The notes under the pieces: model-generated
Told to the model about the DNA's origin: nothing
What the model saw: only the letters and a program-made list of their open reading frames with translations
Database searches by the model: none
Shown here: positions 1 through 11,308 of the stretch, piece after piece
How the letters are laid out: every line of letters begins with the position of its first letter
How positions within the stretch are numbered: position 1 is the first letter of the stretch
Made by a program: the position numbers and the translations under genes
Source of the DNA: Scilla litardierei
Taxonomy: Eukaryota; Streptophyta; Magnoliopsida; Asparagales; Asparagaceae
Assembly (NCBI GenBank): GCA_030789695.1
Contig: CM061141.1
Span: 279,813,871-279,877,870, forward strand
DNA: 64,000 nucleotides
Direction: 5' to 3'

Positions 1-429
1 TCGGTTCAAGCTCATTGACTGCCCGACTAGATCATCTTCTAGTCGGTCAGTGCTTGAACTGTGACCGACTAATTGCAACGGGGACAGTTGCGTCTTTTCG
101 CATTCCGACAGACTTATACTCCCTCTAACCGACTTATCTTCGATCTAGTCGGTTCATTTCTTCACTCTCAGCCAAAATCCCCCCGTGACCCTTCGTATTC
201 CGCCGTCTTCTCCGTCGATCCCGTCGATTTCCGACCTAGCTCCGGCCATCTTTCCGACCATATCTGCCTGTGCCATCGACCCCTCTCCTCCTCCTAGGTA
301 TCTCTCTCTATTCTAGGGCTAGATTTCAGCATCTAGGGTTAGGGCTTCATCTAGTTCTTTCGGTTTCTAGGGTTTGTGATCTTAGGGTTCTATCTTTCGA
401 TTTCGTGCGTATCTTGTCTCGTCACGCTT
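1..429 (+). promoter_or_regulatory. Sire-A internal leader with U3-like palindromes before the extra ORF
   Basis: Noncoding stretch at the window edge. It holds paired CCGACTAG/CTAGTCGG inverted repeats at about 27-50 and 127-153 and further single copies, the same motif that fills the U3 of the Sire-A LTR at 3362-3868. It then turns C/T-rich and has a possible splice donor at 297-302. The placement suggests a separate promoter or leader for the ORF that follows, but no clear TATA box is seen, so this is inference. Confidence 0.35.
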
Positions 430-1995
430 ATGGCGAAGACAAGGATCCCGATCCGACCCTCGAGCCCGTCCCCTATGACCGTAGAGTCACCTCCTAGGGA
501 ACCCTCGCAACCCAAATGCCGTTCGAAATCAACCCACCCATCATCGTCTTCGCCTCCTCTTAAGAAGAAGAGGACGGCGACCGCCAAACCCCGAGCCCGA
601 TCTCAGCCTAGGAAGCAACCAGTTTCACCAGCTTCGTTCCGTGCACCCACTCCTCCACCTAATTCCGACACAGAATACATACCTGAGACTAAGCCTAGCC
701 ATAGGGAACCTACTCCTCCACCCCGTTCTTCCACTCGTCAGCCTAAGGGGAAGGCTCCGATGCCAGCTGTCGGTGTCGATATTTCATTATGTCGTGATGA
801 CCCGTTATGTCTCGCGGCATATAACCGTATCGAACACTGTCCGCTGCTGTTGGAGTATTTCGTACAGTTTTCAGACTTCTCAGGCCTTGTTGATCTTCTG
901 TCGTCTTCCGGTCTTATCGATTATCTTTGATATGACCCTCAGGCGAATCCACACCCATACCCTTGTCTGGTCAAGCTATTCTACGCAAACCGTGTCCGGG
1001 GTCAGTACGACGAGACCCACTCCATTGAGACGACTGTCTTGGGGACACCGATTGTCCTCACGGCAGAAATCTTATGGGAGTTGATTGGTTGCTCCTCGTC
1101 TGGCCTCCTCCCTTCCGATATCTCCGTCGATGACATCTCTTCCCTTGACCAGGTCATACTTTCTGAGATTTTTCATGAGATTCCTCCTGCCATGAATGGC
1201 GTGCCATCTAAGTCTTTCAAGCCGAATGGCTGGGTCCTAAATCTGATCTTAAAGTCATGCCTCCTTCCGAAGTACGGCTCATCCTCCTTGCCATCCCAGC
1301 CTTTCCTTAAGATTATTTATGCCATCTTCATGGGGAGCGAGATTAACTCGGCTCGGATCATTCTCGATAAGATGGATTCTTTCGAGTGTATCCGAAAGTC
1401 CACGAAATCTGCTCATTTCCCATATCCGTGTCTTCTGACACTCGTATTCCGTCACTTCCATGTCCCTTTGCCCCCTGATGATGATCATCCTCTCGGTCCC
1501 CCTCTGAATGCGACGGCCGTCAAGAAGTCTCTTGCGGTACTTCGTCACGTTCAGAGGACGACCCCATCTGCTTCAGCCTCTGCTTCAGCCTCAGCTGCTC
1601 CTGCTCACTCTACTACTCTTGATGAGCTCGCACGTTTGGTGAAACATATGGAGTCTCGTTATGCTCGTACTGAGGAGATACTTGCTCGTATCGCTTCTCG
1701 TTTGGGCATTGAGATCCCTCCGTCAGTTTCTGACGAGGAGGAGTTGGATGAGGATGAGATCGAGGAGCTAGTTCATGTTTCTGCTGTTCGTGCCCTTGAG
1801 GGCACTTCTGGTGTTGCTGCTTCGTCTGCCGGTGAACCCGAGAGCACACCTGTTGCCATCGTTCCTGCGGTGGATACTTCGTCGGGTGCTCCCGAGGCCA
1901 CTCTCGTCGCTCCCGTGGACACTTCAGCTGATCCGGTGACCACCACTCCTCCTGCAGAGCCTGCTGCTGCTGCAGATCATCCCGCTGCCTCCTGA
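430..1995 (+). pseudogene. Sirevirus extra ORF (plant transposon-protein domain), one in-frame stop
   Basis: About 520 codons in a single frame, broken only by TGA at 928-930 (codon 167). The chosen start, 430, opens MAKTRIPIR; an in-frame ATG also lies at 376. Codons 1-120 are Pro/Ser/Lys-rich and low in complexity. Codons 125-370 look globular and resemble the domain annotated in plants as putative plant transposon protein, including the stretch VLGTPIVLTAEILWEL. A charged, probably helical segment follows (about 395-440), then an Ala/Pro/Thr-rich tail. It lies directly before repeated polypurine tracts and the 3' LTR, where Sireviruses carry their extra, sometimes envelope-like, ORF. The family resemblance is from memory and the function is unknown. 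Confidence 0.6.
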
Positions 1996-2935
1996 GCTTC
2001 TCTGAGGACTCTCTTAGAGCACTTTGGATGATTTATGTAGTGTGAGAGAGTTTGGGTAGGATAGTCTGGGTGGTTATGATTTTTGGATCGTTTTGATGTA
2101 TTTTGATGTATCTCATATGATGTTTTGAGGTTTTTGTAAGTTTAGTGATACTCTGATATCAGCTGTGTGCTATGATGTATTTTGTGCTTCGATCGTTGGA
2201 TCGCTTATGTATGTTGTCGATGTATCATTTTGATGTACTCATGTTTCATATATATATATATACATCGATGTTGACATTTATTCTCTTGTGCACATTATAT
2301 TCTTTTATGTCTCTGATGTTTGATATCGTCGCTCGACGATAATAACTTGGTTAAATAGAAATTATTTCTATGGAAACATAGAATTGTTTTCCATGCACTA
2401 AATTAACCAAGAATGTTGATATTGGAGAGTATATTCCATAACTCAATTCGTAAAATTAATTTGAATTTTTTGATGATTTTATTTATCGATTCGACTTTGG
2501 TCTCATTAACACGCTTTGATTTAATTCGTATTTTCCTTTGGTGTCATTTGGACCGTGGTCGTATTCTACGACTCCCGTGCTTTTATTTGAAGCCATTGTT
2601 GTTATCGTTGATCTCCTCCCGCTCTTTTTGCTAATGCCAAAGGGGGAGAGATATAATAATGATGATGAGCTAAATGATAATTTAAAGCATTTTTCCAAGA
2701 ATCTAATTTGATATGTTAGATTTAGGGGGAGTTAAGATATAAAAATGGATTTCAAATCCTAAATTTCAATAAATGAAATCTCATTCTTTACTTTCCTCGT
2801 CTGCTTGATGCGTATTATTATTATTCATTTTGGAACTAACGTGTCATCAATGCAGGGGGAGTAAGTAGATTACATTTGAATCATTATTTTTTATTATTAT
2901 TTATATTTGTTTGTCATCACCAAAAAGGGGGAGAA
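1996..2935 (+). other. Sire-A 3' noncoding region with multiple polypurine tracts
   Basis: AT-rich and without a plausible gene. AGGGGGAG-type purine tracts occur at 2639-2650, 2724-2732, 2853-2862 and 2922-2935; the last one touches the LTR. Repeated polypurine tracts ahead of the 3' LTR are a known mark of Sireviruses. A TA microsatellite lies near 2250-2263. Confidence 0.7.
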
Positions 2936-3361
2936 TGTTGAGTATTGGACTCCCCGGATTTGGTTTTGGATGATGAACAAACATAAATATATCGTGAACT
3001 AACACTTTGTGAGCGCAGTTATGGAGATCGTCGCCAAATTCATATGAACATCCAAAGCGACGTCTCAAGAATTCTCAAAGCACGTGATCGTATGCCTAAA
3101 GCTTCGTTGAAGCTCAAGGACCATTATAGAAGTCATGAAGATTCGATTGAAGCTTTCGAAGACGGTTCGTCAAGTTTTATTTATAGTCTTCTAGCTTCGT
3201 ATCGTAGAATGTTAAGCCTTGAGTAGGTCTTACGTTTTAATCTTCATAACGCTCATATCTTAGATATAGGATCTTAGTAGAAGTCCATACGAACTTTCCC
3301 GAAGCTTCGCGCTTCGATTCGCGACTTCTAGTGCATGTTAGTTGATTCAAGAAGAAGAACC

Positions 3362-3868
3362 AACCGACTAGATGGTGATCTAGTTGGTCGACAATGCTTC
3401 TTGGACCGACTAGTTTGCCTTCTCAATTCTAAGCTCTTTACTGTTTACAGTTAGTCGGTCTATGTTGACTCACCGACCGACTAGTTGATGAACTAGTCGG
3501 TCAGTGATCTTTCATAGACCGACTAGTTGAGCTTTCCCTGTACATGCCTAGTTACTGTTTATCGTTAGTCGATCTATGTACATTTGGCGACCGACTAGTT
3601 GATGAACTAGTCGGTCAACATTTGTTCTTGGACTGACTAAATCAATTTGTTCTCAGACTATTTGTTTTATCTCTTAGTCGGTCTAAGTTCACTCACCGAC
3701 TGACTAGTTTTGAAACTAGTCGGTTGGCAAGTCTTCTTGGACCGACTAGTTTTCTAAGTCTGAAACTTCATCTATTCACTGTTCACCTCTTAGTCGGTTC
3801 ATGTTGTTTCACCGACCGACTCGTTGATGAACTAGTCGGTCAGTGGTTGTTCTTTGACCGACTAGTTT
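3362..3868 (+). repeat. U3 array of ACCGACTAGT / ACTAGTCGGT palindromes (Sire-A)
   Basis: Roughly four degenerate units of about 120 bp. Each has TTAGTCGGTC, then a close inverted pair (GACCGACTAGTT and AACTAGTCGGTC), then another GACCGACTAGT. At 3475-3502 the pair forms a perfect 12-bp stem with a 4-nt loop. The array ends about 65 bp before the TATA box, a place expected for enhancer elements. Confidence 0.8.
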
Positions 3869-3933
3869 GGTTCAGAATAGAGCCGTTGGAGCTTTAATTG
3901 AAACGTTTTTCTCTCTCTCTCTTTCCTCTAACC

Positions 3934-3940
3934 TATAAAT
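3934..3940 (+). promoter_or_regulatory. TATA box of Sire-A LTR
   Basis: TATAAAT after a CT-rich tract and downstream of the U3 array. Putative start of the retroelement transcript about 30 bp further on. Confidence 0.7.
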
Positions 3941-4295
3941 ACTTGGTGTGATGCAGTCATTACACTCAAGGCTGATATTAAGAGAAGTTTAGAGATCAAA
4001 GAGAAAGCATTCAATCTCATTCAAAGCTCATTCATTTCCTTTCAAGAATCTCTCCCTCACTCTTATTTCAAAAGAGAGATTCATTGATTGTGAGCCTTCC
4101 AAGCCAAGTGCTTGATCCAAGGTCACCAACATCCACCTAGGACTCCATTGCTGGTCATCTACTTGGAGCTAGGGTTTGGTGCCTCTTCATCTTTCCCAAA
4201 ATCCGTTTTGCCCTAAATCGTAAGTTTACTCAAGGCATAGGATTTTGTCGGTAAGCAATTTCGTATTTCATTTACTTTCATATTGTAAGTGTTTC

Positions 4296-4523
4296 ACTCT
4301 CGGTTGTGAGAGTTTGTTTGTGATCCCGGGTTGTGGGAGTCACAATTTCATTTGTGTATGATTTGACTTTGTAAAGGTTTTTCACAAGTATTTCATAGTG
4401 CAAATCTTGAGTTAGGATTTCTAACTCAAGTATCCGGAGGGGATCCGGGTGATTGGGACGTAGGATCACCGGGAACAAGTCGGGAAGACTTGGGTGGATC
4501 CGAACCCATTAATATCGTGGGTT
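4296..4523 (+). other. Mini-hairpin array in Sire-A LTR
   Basis: Successive short perfect or near-perfect hairpins: ACTCTC/GAGAGT at 4296-4313 (loop GGTTGT); a similar one near 4320-4343 (loop GGGTTGT); a 10-bp stem CTTGAGTTAG/CTAACTCAAG at 4406-4430; CCGGA/TCCGG near 4435-4449; GGTGAT/ATCACC near 4448-4470; CAAGTC/GACTTG at 4476-4492 (loop GGGAA); AACCCA/TGGGTT at 4503-4523. The stems differ in sequence while some loops repeat. Confidence 0.65.
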
Positions 4524-4680
4524 TGCGATTGTCTTCTTTGTTGTCTAATATTTACATTTCCGCATTTCCGCATTATTGGTAGAGTTTGCAAGATAATTAG
4601 GAATTATCCTCTTAATTATTTTAAAGTACTATTCACCCCCCTCTAGTACTTGTGCAGTATCTTAGCAGGGCATTACAACA

Positions 4681-5787
4681 TCAACTCTTTAGTTATGGAT
4701 GTGATCACCTCATGTGATTACGTTAGGAAATCAAACTCATCTGTGGTTTGGTTCCCTAATGTTTAGGTTCCTCACACATATGCATATTGCATGGGTATTG
4801 TGCTTAAATGTTTATTTTTTTTATCATACCCATTGTTTGTGTGTGTTTCATGATTTTAAAAATGTTTTCAAACTTATTTTTCATGAAAATGGGGACCTTG
4901 GGGAATACATTGTCATGCATGCATTTGTTGATCCATATGTATGACAATGGGGGAGTTATTATATCTAATATGTTTAAAATACTTTAAAACATAGTTTAAC
5001 TCTCATTTTGGGTTTTGATATATATCATTATTTACTATTGGTTTTTATGGTCTTGATCTTAACCCATCGATATTGCCAACATGTTTCATGTTTTATTTTG
5101 TTTGGCAATGTCATTGTGTATCAATGAAGCTTGATTTTTCCATATCTATTGCTTTGATACACTTAGGCCCATGGCTCCAATATATGTATATCAATTAGTA
5201 AAGAGGGTTATTTTCCCAGATTCTTTTTCTATAATTGACAGTTTCATCAATTGTTAGAGATTGTTAATCTCCTTCTTTATAATTGGTGTTAGATCCTAGA
5301 AGTCTAAATTTGACCATTTCTATGATCTAGGGAGAGCATGCGATAGTGATTGATACCCACTAAAATTTTCAATTTGGTATCATACATCTCCTTATATCTT
5401 GCATATTGTCACATCTTGGTTAAGATGACAAAGGGGGATATTTTTGATGTCCACCTTTTTGACGATGTCAAGAGGGAGAGATATATGCATTATGTAAATG
5501 TCTATCTTGTATTTCATACATATGCATATTGGGGAGAGATATCTCTATGGGGAGAGATATATGGGATTTATATAAACCATTCATGTTTGCTTGATATTGT
5601 CTATTGCAATTGGTTTATGTAATCCATGCCTATTATATGTCACCATGATTTCATTTGGTAGAATGAGTATTTACTATTGTGTAGCTCATTGAATAATTGG
5701 TGCATATAAGTCGGGGGAGTTCATTAGCACTGCGCTTTAATTCTTTGTGTTTTACATAATGTGTGCCATCATCAAAAAAGGGGAGAT
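4681..5787 (+). other. 3' internal region of Sire-C with polypurine tracts
   Basis: No coding frame I would accept. Purine tracts of the GGGGGAG type occur at 4946-4955, 5430-5439, 5711-5720 and, against the LTR, 5774-5787. The Sire-A element was inserted into this region. The layout matches 1996-2935 although the sequences are only loosely alike. Confidence 0.6.
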
Positions 5788-6253
5788 TGTTGAGTATTTG
5801 TGTTTCATACCAATCTTATTTTGATGATGATCACAACATTATGTTGTTTCTAAAGACTCTCATGTTTTATTCTCACAGTTTTATTTCAAGAATATCTTTT
5901 TTGGAGACTAATCACTTGGTGCAAGGATGGACATCAAGTGGAGAAAGGCCAAACCTTGGACTCAAGGGGTGCCAAAGCTTGGAGATGATGGAGAGCATCA
6001 AGGCATCAAGATGGAAGAATTAGACTCTAAGAAAAGCAATGTAATCCATGTAATATTTCCTTTATTGCTTTCTCTCTCATTTGAGTCTAGGTTAATGTAA
6101 TGCCTTGATAGATGGTCTACGCATTCATGCATATGCATGTAACCATCTTAGTGAGCCTTAGGATTATCATAGAATCCAACCTAATAGGTTCATCTTGTCC
6201 AAAGACTCATTTGGAGTCTCTGGCTTTCCATCAGTTGCCTGATGAGGGATTCA

Positions 6254-6743
6254 CAGTCGACTGGGTGATTTCCAGTCGCATGTCGATCCTTCTACAGTCG
6301 ACTGATATGCACTGCTCAGTCAACATTTCCATTGAATCTACTTGAGCTTTATGCAACAGTCGACTGCTGCACAGTTTACAGTTGCATGTATGTTTACAGT
6401 CGCCTATAGATTGGTCAACAGTCGTCTGAGTAGCGTAAGTGCAATCTATGCCTCTTTCTGTTTTTCTCCATCTTCTGTAGCAGACGACTGATGAAGGTTT
6501 TATAGTTTACAGTCGACTATATTATTGACATCAGTCGCCCGTATGCTTATCAGGAGAAAGAGTGCAGCTCTCTGTTTTATTCCATCCCCTGCAGCAGTCG
6601 CCTGCTGAAGGTTTTACAGGCGCGTGTCCTGTTTTCAGTCGACTGTATTGTCTTCTTCAGTCAACTGTCCTGGCTCAGATTATAGCCGTTTGATATTTTC
6701 TATTCGTTGATCAGTCGACTATCTTATGATCTTCAGTCGACTG
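6254..6743 (+). repeat. U3 array of CAGTCGACTG palindromes (Sire-C)
   Basis: Perfect 10-bp palindromes CAGTCGACTG at 6254-6263 and 6734-6743, with many degenerate copies between them (CAGTCGCCTG, CAGACGACTG, CAGTCAACTG and similar). They are scattered rather than in strict tandem and end about 90 bp before the TATA box. Confidence 0.8.
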
Positions 6744-6830
6744 TTGCTGTCGTTTTCGCCTTGTTTCTAGCCGTTGCAGCTTTGGGCTGTTGGTTGTTTT
6801 CTTGGGTTTTGAGGGTTGATATAGGGTTCC

Positions 6831-6838
6831 TATATATA
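6831..6838 (+). promoter_or_regulatory. TATA box of Sire-C LTR
   Basis: TATATATA in the stretch after the palindrome array; the corresponding position in solo LTR P has TATATA at 16990-16995 on the opposite strand. Confidence 0.55.
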
Positions 6839-7301
6839 TGGGTGTGCTGATATCTCTAGAACTTCTTGATGCTATTGAAAATCTTTAGAGATTAATTATG
6901 CCACTCTCAATGTCACGCCCCGCTTCCTATTGTACTTGGGAGCGAGGACGCGACGAAGGTCCGCATGTGCTTAAAGCAAGAAGGGTGTACTTTTTTTTTC
7001 TTTTCTTCCCTCCTTGGTTTAAGCACATTACGCGTCTGTGATAACACTTGTAGATTCTTGCATGCGACTCAAACAACACAAATAATTAATTTATTACAAT
7101 CTTAAGTCTCAAACAGGTTTACAACAATGAAAGTAGAAAAAGCGGAAGGAGGGTCTAAGCCCATACAAATATTGAGAAAAGACAACTAATACAAAGATGA
7201 TGTGTAGTCACACTGCTCCTCAGCGAAGGAACTTAGCGGCAAAGCACTCCTGATCAACCTGCTCAGTCTCTAAGCAACTCCTCATCAAATCTGTCTAATA
7301 C

Positions 7302-7339
7302 CTGACGTATATTTCACAAAACAAGGAAATATACGTCAG
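7302..7339 (-). other. 14-bp-stem hairpin in LTR M
   Basis: CTGACGTATATTTC at 7302-7315 pairs perfectly with GAAATATACGTCAG at 7326-7339; the loop is 10 nt. The same stem with a different loop is in LTR E2 (20859-20903). LTR Q (58467-58498) has a version with a change in both arms. Confidence 0.75.
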
Positions 7340-7469
7340 CGAGGGTCGTTCGGCAAGATTTTAAAAGATAAAAAGAAACTTGACCCTCGGCAAGGTTTTC
7401 AAAAACGTTTACATAACAATATGAGTGACAAAACAAAAGTCACATTAGTTAAAGCATGGCAGCATAAGA

Positions 7470-7835
7470 AACATATGAGCACTGGCAAGTGTAGTGTGCA
7501 AAGCAGTGAGCAGGCGAGGTGTAGTGCACAAAGTAACGAACATGACAAGGTGTAATGTGCACAGCAATAAGCATGGCAAGTGTTTTGTGTACAGCAATAA
7601 GCATGGTAGGTGTGTGTACAACAATAACATGGCAAGCGTGGTGTGTACAGCAGTAAACATGGCAAGTGTGGTGTGTATAGCAGTGAACATGGCAAGTGTG
7701 GTGGGTACAGCAGTGAACATGGCAAGTGTGGTGTGTATAGCAGTGAACATGGCAAGTGTGGTGGGTACAGCAGTGAACATGGCAAGTGTGGTGTGTATAG
7801 CAATAAGCGTAGTGTGTACAGCAATAGGCATGATA
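7470..7835. repeat. 30-bp tandem repeat in LTR M
   Basis: Units of exactly 30 bp around the core AACATGGCAAGTGTGGTG are most regular at 7650-7810, with decayed units on both sides. Open frames crossing it on both strands are by-products of a repeat length divisible by three and are not genes. Confidence 0.85.
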
Positions 7836-8984
7836 TTAGTACACAAACAAGACAAGAGTAACCAACAGAGTACGCAAACCTCAATAGTAACAATATGATT
7901 AAAAGAACATGACAATCAGTCAAGTGTGCCTAGTGAAAAGACCAATGTCTGAGGGGGAAAAGTGACCAGCATTACACCCAAGCCAACGGGAGCTACCCGT
8001 GGCTCTCTACTCACCGACCCGGCCAGGTGTCGGTCAAGTTCACCACGAGAGTGCAATCCAGCATTCCAGCCTCTACTACATTGAACTACCCCACCCAAGT
8101 GTTCTGCTGGACACGAGCCATCCTAATCGATCACACGAGTTCACAAATGCTAAACCGTCATATACTGGAACACGAGCCTGACTAGTCATCATGTGACCCT
8201 ACTGGAACACGAGCCAGACTAGTCACATATGACCGACGGGAGTAGCCAATCAATAAGCACGATTTCACAATTTTCAAGGTATTCCGTTCTGTCAATATGT
8301 TCCATTAATACATGTTCCATCAATAACCTTTCAATCAAGAGTGAACGAGCATGATATGCAACATGATATAAAGCAAACCAGCAATTCTTGATTTAGCAGT
8401 TGAATGTAACGGTATTTAAAAGTTGTAAAAATGCACACTTGCCTGATTTGTCGATTTAGGTGACCAGGCGATCCAATGAGTGGTGTCTATCTGCGAGGTT
8501 GAATTCGCGTTATAAGCTAATCGTTCCCGGCCAATTAAAATATTCATTAAATCGAACACATTACATACTCGATTCCCTATTAAATATTTAAACAGATTCC
8601 AAACTAACTTACTAACTAGATAACTTACTCTGATAACATCTTACTACTAATTAATACATACTGGTTTAATACGAAAAGTAATATATCAATTAAAACTTAT
8701 TCACAGACATGCCAGCATGATTTTAATGAGTCAGCTTACTGATTTATGCCATTAACTGATTACACATTACAATAAGAACTAATTAAAAGGTATAATAGTA
8801 CTAACATCTATCAGGCTGTGAAGTACTGCTACATACATAGATCTTACTTTCATCTTATATATTAATAAACTAACCCTAACATAACATTAACATTGCCATC
8901 ATGTACAGCTAATGGATATATGTATGTGAACCTACTATAATAACTTAATGAAACTCACCTACTCCCCCCTTCTTCTTAACTCTC

Positions 8985-10260
8985 CGTCTATCTTCCCTTT
9001 TCTCTTTTCCTTGCAGAAGAGATCGAGGCAGCAAAGCGAGCTTGGTTCGGCGGTTGGAAAGAGGCAGTCGGCGCGGCAATCGGTGGTTCTGCAGGGCAAG
9101 GGGTAGCCTCGGGGATCAAGCGGTCGGTCGAAGGAGGCATGGATGGTGATCTGAGGCGGCGGGGGATCTTCGGGCGAATTCGACGGCGTGGGCAACGAGA
9201 GGGGGAGGACGACACGGTCTCGGGGCTGATCGGATGGGGGCGGTGGCGAGAGCGTAGGCCGGAGGAGAGGTCGGAAGTGAAGGAAGTCGGCGGCGGTGGG
9301 GTCCGCTGGTCAGAGCGGGGTCGATGGGAGCCCTCTGTTCGAAACAGAGGATGTGGATTCGAACAGGGGAGCGGGACGGGGTCTTGGTTCGGGTCACGAT
9401 GGAAGGAGGGTGAGGCGCGACGGGGTGACGCCGGAGATCTGGGAGGATGGTGGCTTGCGAGGTGGCCGGTGGGTTTAGAGAAGGACAGGGGGAAGGCAGG
9501 GCTCTGCGGGGCGGAGCATGACCCTAGGCGAGGATGCAGGCGGAGAAACAAAGGGGAGGTGGCTACAGCGAGTTTGCCAGAGCGTTGGACGGGCAGGAGA
9601 TGGGCGATGAAGTCTGCGAGGATGCCGACGGCGGAGGGCGGCACTCCAGGCGGAAGTGGGTTCGTTGAGGTGGAAGGGAAGTCCGCCGGAGGAGGGATGG
9701 CGGCGATTGGAAGTGAGCGGTCGGGGTTCGGCAAGGAGGCGGGAGGAGTCGGAACTGGCCTAGATTTGAAGCAGGGGAGGAGAATGGGTTTGCTGCCGGT
9801 GTGGGTTTGGGTTCGTGGTGGACTCGCCGGTATGCTCGAAGGGCGGAGAGGGGCTTGGCTGGTCGAACAGAGGGAACGGCAAGGCGCTGTGCGGGATGGA
9901 GAATGGCGGAGGCATCTGGGCGTCTGGTTACGGGGGTCCTAGGCTGGGAAGAGCGAGGCATCGAGAGTTGTCACCGGAGTGGGCACTGCGGGGAGGGACA
10001 GGGCTCGCCGGGACTCGGAGAAGTCGGAGGCACGTGTGGCGGTGGAGTAAGGAGGGGGGGTCTGTGGGGTTGGTTGGACGGCGGGGTCTTGATCCGAGGA
10101 AGGGGACATGGGTGAAGCGCCATCGGAGGGTGACTGGAGAGTAGTCGCTGCTGACGATGTTGATGTGAGGAGTTGGGAATGTTGCGAAAATGGAGGGAAG
10201 ATCGTTGCATATGGGTTTGTTTCTGCTTGAGCCTTTGGGTGGAAGAGCTACCAAAGTTTT
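8985..10260 (-). other. GC-rich segment of LTR M
   Basis: A 1.3-kb GC-rich, CpG-rich block in otherwise AT-rich DNA. It corresponds in place to 59690-60420 in LTR Q, where it follows the TATA box on the minus strand. Open frames up to 248-267 codons on both strands reflect composition; their products are Arg/Pro/Gly-rich and unlike each other. I read it as a long GC-rich transcript leader of the LTR. Confidence 0.5.
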
Positions 10261-11308
10261 AAAGAGGAAATGAGAGAGTAAGAGGAGAGGACGTGGATAG
10301 TTGGTTTGCTAAATAATAGGAGAGATGGAGTTAGCGGGTGTACGTGGGAGAGACGTGGGGTTGATCACGTGGGGATGCGAGGGTCATGGGGAAGATTGTT
10401 GGGACGTGGGATCAAATCGTTACGTGCGTGCGTGTGTAAAGCTGGGTGCGGCCATGTGTAGGTTTGGGTTCGGCCTCGGGTTCATAAGATAGAGCTAGAT
10501 ATATTAGGAAATGATTCGTATTAATAGAATTGATTATTCTTTATTAGAGAAATTGATTTAAAGAATGTTTGAAATATGAATATTAATATGGAGAGATTAA
10601 TGGATTTAGACAGATTAGGAAGGCTTAGAAAATTAAAAGATTTGCTTTTAAATATTATTCATTAGGGAATTAATAGTTAGATCAATTTGGAAGGGTTGAA
10701 ATGTACTAATAATTAGGGAATTAAAGCTAAGTAATTTTGGAATTTTGGAAACATACTATTAATTAGGGATTTAAGAGAAAGGGAAGAAAAAGAAGGTTTT
10801 TTTGAAATTTAAAAAGGATCTGTTTAAAACCTGCTTGATTTGATACGATTTGATCATGGGAAAATTAAAACTAACGTAATTTTGGAAAGTGGAATAATAC
10901 ATATTAATTGGGAGAAAGTAAAGGGGTTTAATTATAGAGTACCACTAAATTAGCTATAGACTTTATTAGAATTAAAATAGAAAGTTTTCAAAAGAATTTG
11001 AATTCATTTTTAAACATTTGAATTTTGGACACTTTTGAGTTTTGAAAACTTAAACCATTAATAATAAATTTAAATAAGCTAGCCTAATGCAAGTGTACTA
11101 ATGAGACAAACACATCAAGGGTAATAAATGAAATTAAGGGTTGGGTATGATTGGTCTAGTTTATAAAAGATTTGATTTGGGTATTGATTTAGTGAAGATT
11201 CTATTAGTATGAGAGATATGATTTGGGTGATCCGTTAACTAAGATATGACAATTTATTCGGTTAGAATATCTGATATATCTATATTACATTTGATAGAGT
11301 TTTTTGAA
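10261..11308 (-). other. AT-rich U3 side of LTR M, no gene
   Basis: AT-rich, with repeated TTAATTAGGGA-like phrases. It should correspond to the U3 of the minus-strand LTR. No coding frame and no palindrome array of the kind found in the other LTRs. Confidence 0.4.

Larger units (their letters stand above)
2936..4680 (+). repeat. 3' LTR of Sire-A
   Basis: Begins TGTTGAGTATTGG right after a polypurine tract and ends GCATTACAACA, giving TG...CA ends over 1745 bp. It contains a U3 palindrome array (3362-3868), a TATA box (3934), and a run of short hairpins (4296-4523). The five bases after it, tcaac, should match the TSD at the far 5' end, which lies outside the window. Confidence 0.85.
5788..6910 (+). 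repeat. LTR of Sire-C, first part
   Basis: Starts TGTTGAGTATTTGTG directly after a polypurine tract. It is interrupted at 6910 by solo LTR M, whose TSD ctcaa is at 6906-6910 and 14769-14773, and resumes at 14769. It carries a CAGTCGACTG array and a TATATATA box. The minus-strand solo LTR P (16157-18278) is a diverged relative: start, array and hairpin region can all be aligned. Confidence 0.85.

Noticed and set aside
3362..3868. Repeat-spacer layout resembling a CRISPR array
   Set aside because: Plant LTR context, repeats of about 10 bp with irregular spacing and inverted orientation; no cas genes.
7399..7923. Overlapping ORFs on both strands with repeated peptides
   Set aside because: Frames created by a 30-bp tandem repeat, whose length is divisible by three.
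8988..9942. Long open frames (248-267 codons) on both strands in a GC-rich block
   Set aside because: Stop-poor because of base composition. Products are Arg/Pro/Gly-rich, unlike each other, with no domain; the block corresponds to the GC-rich leader of related LTRs.
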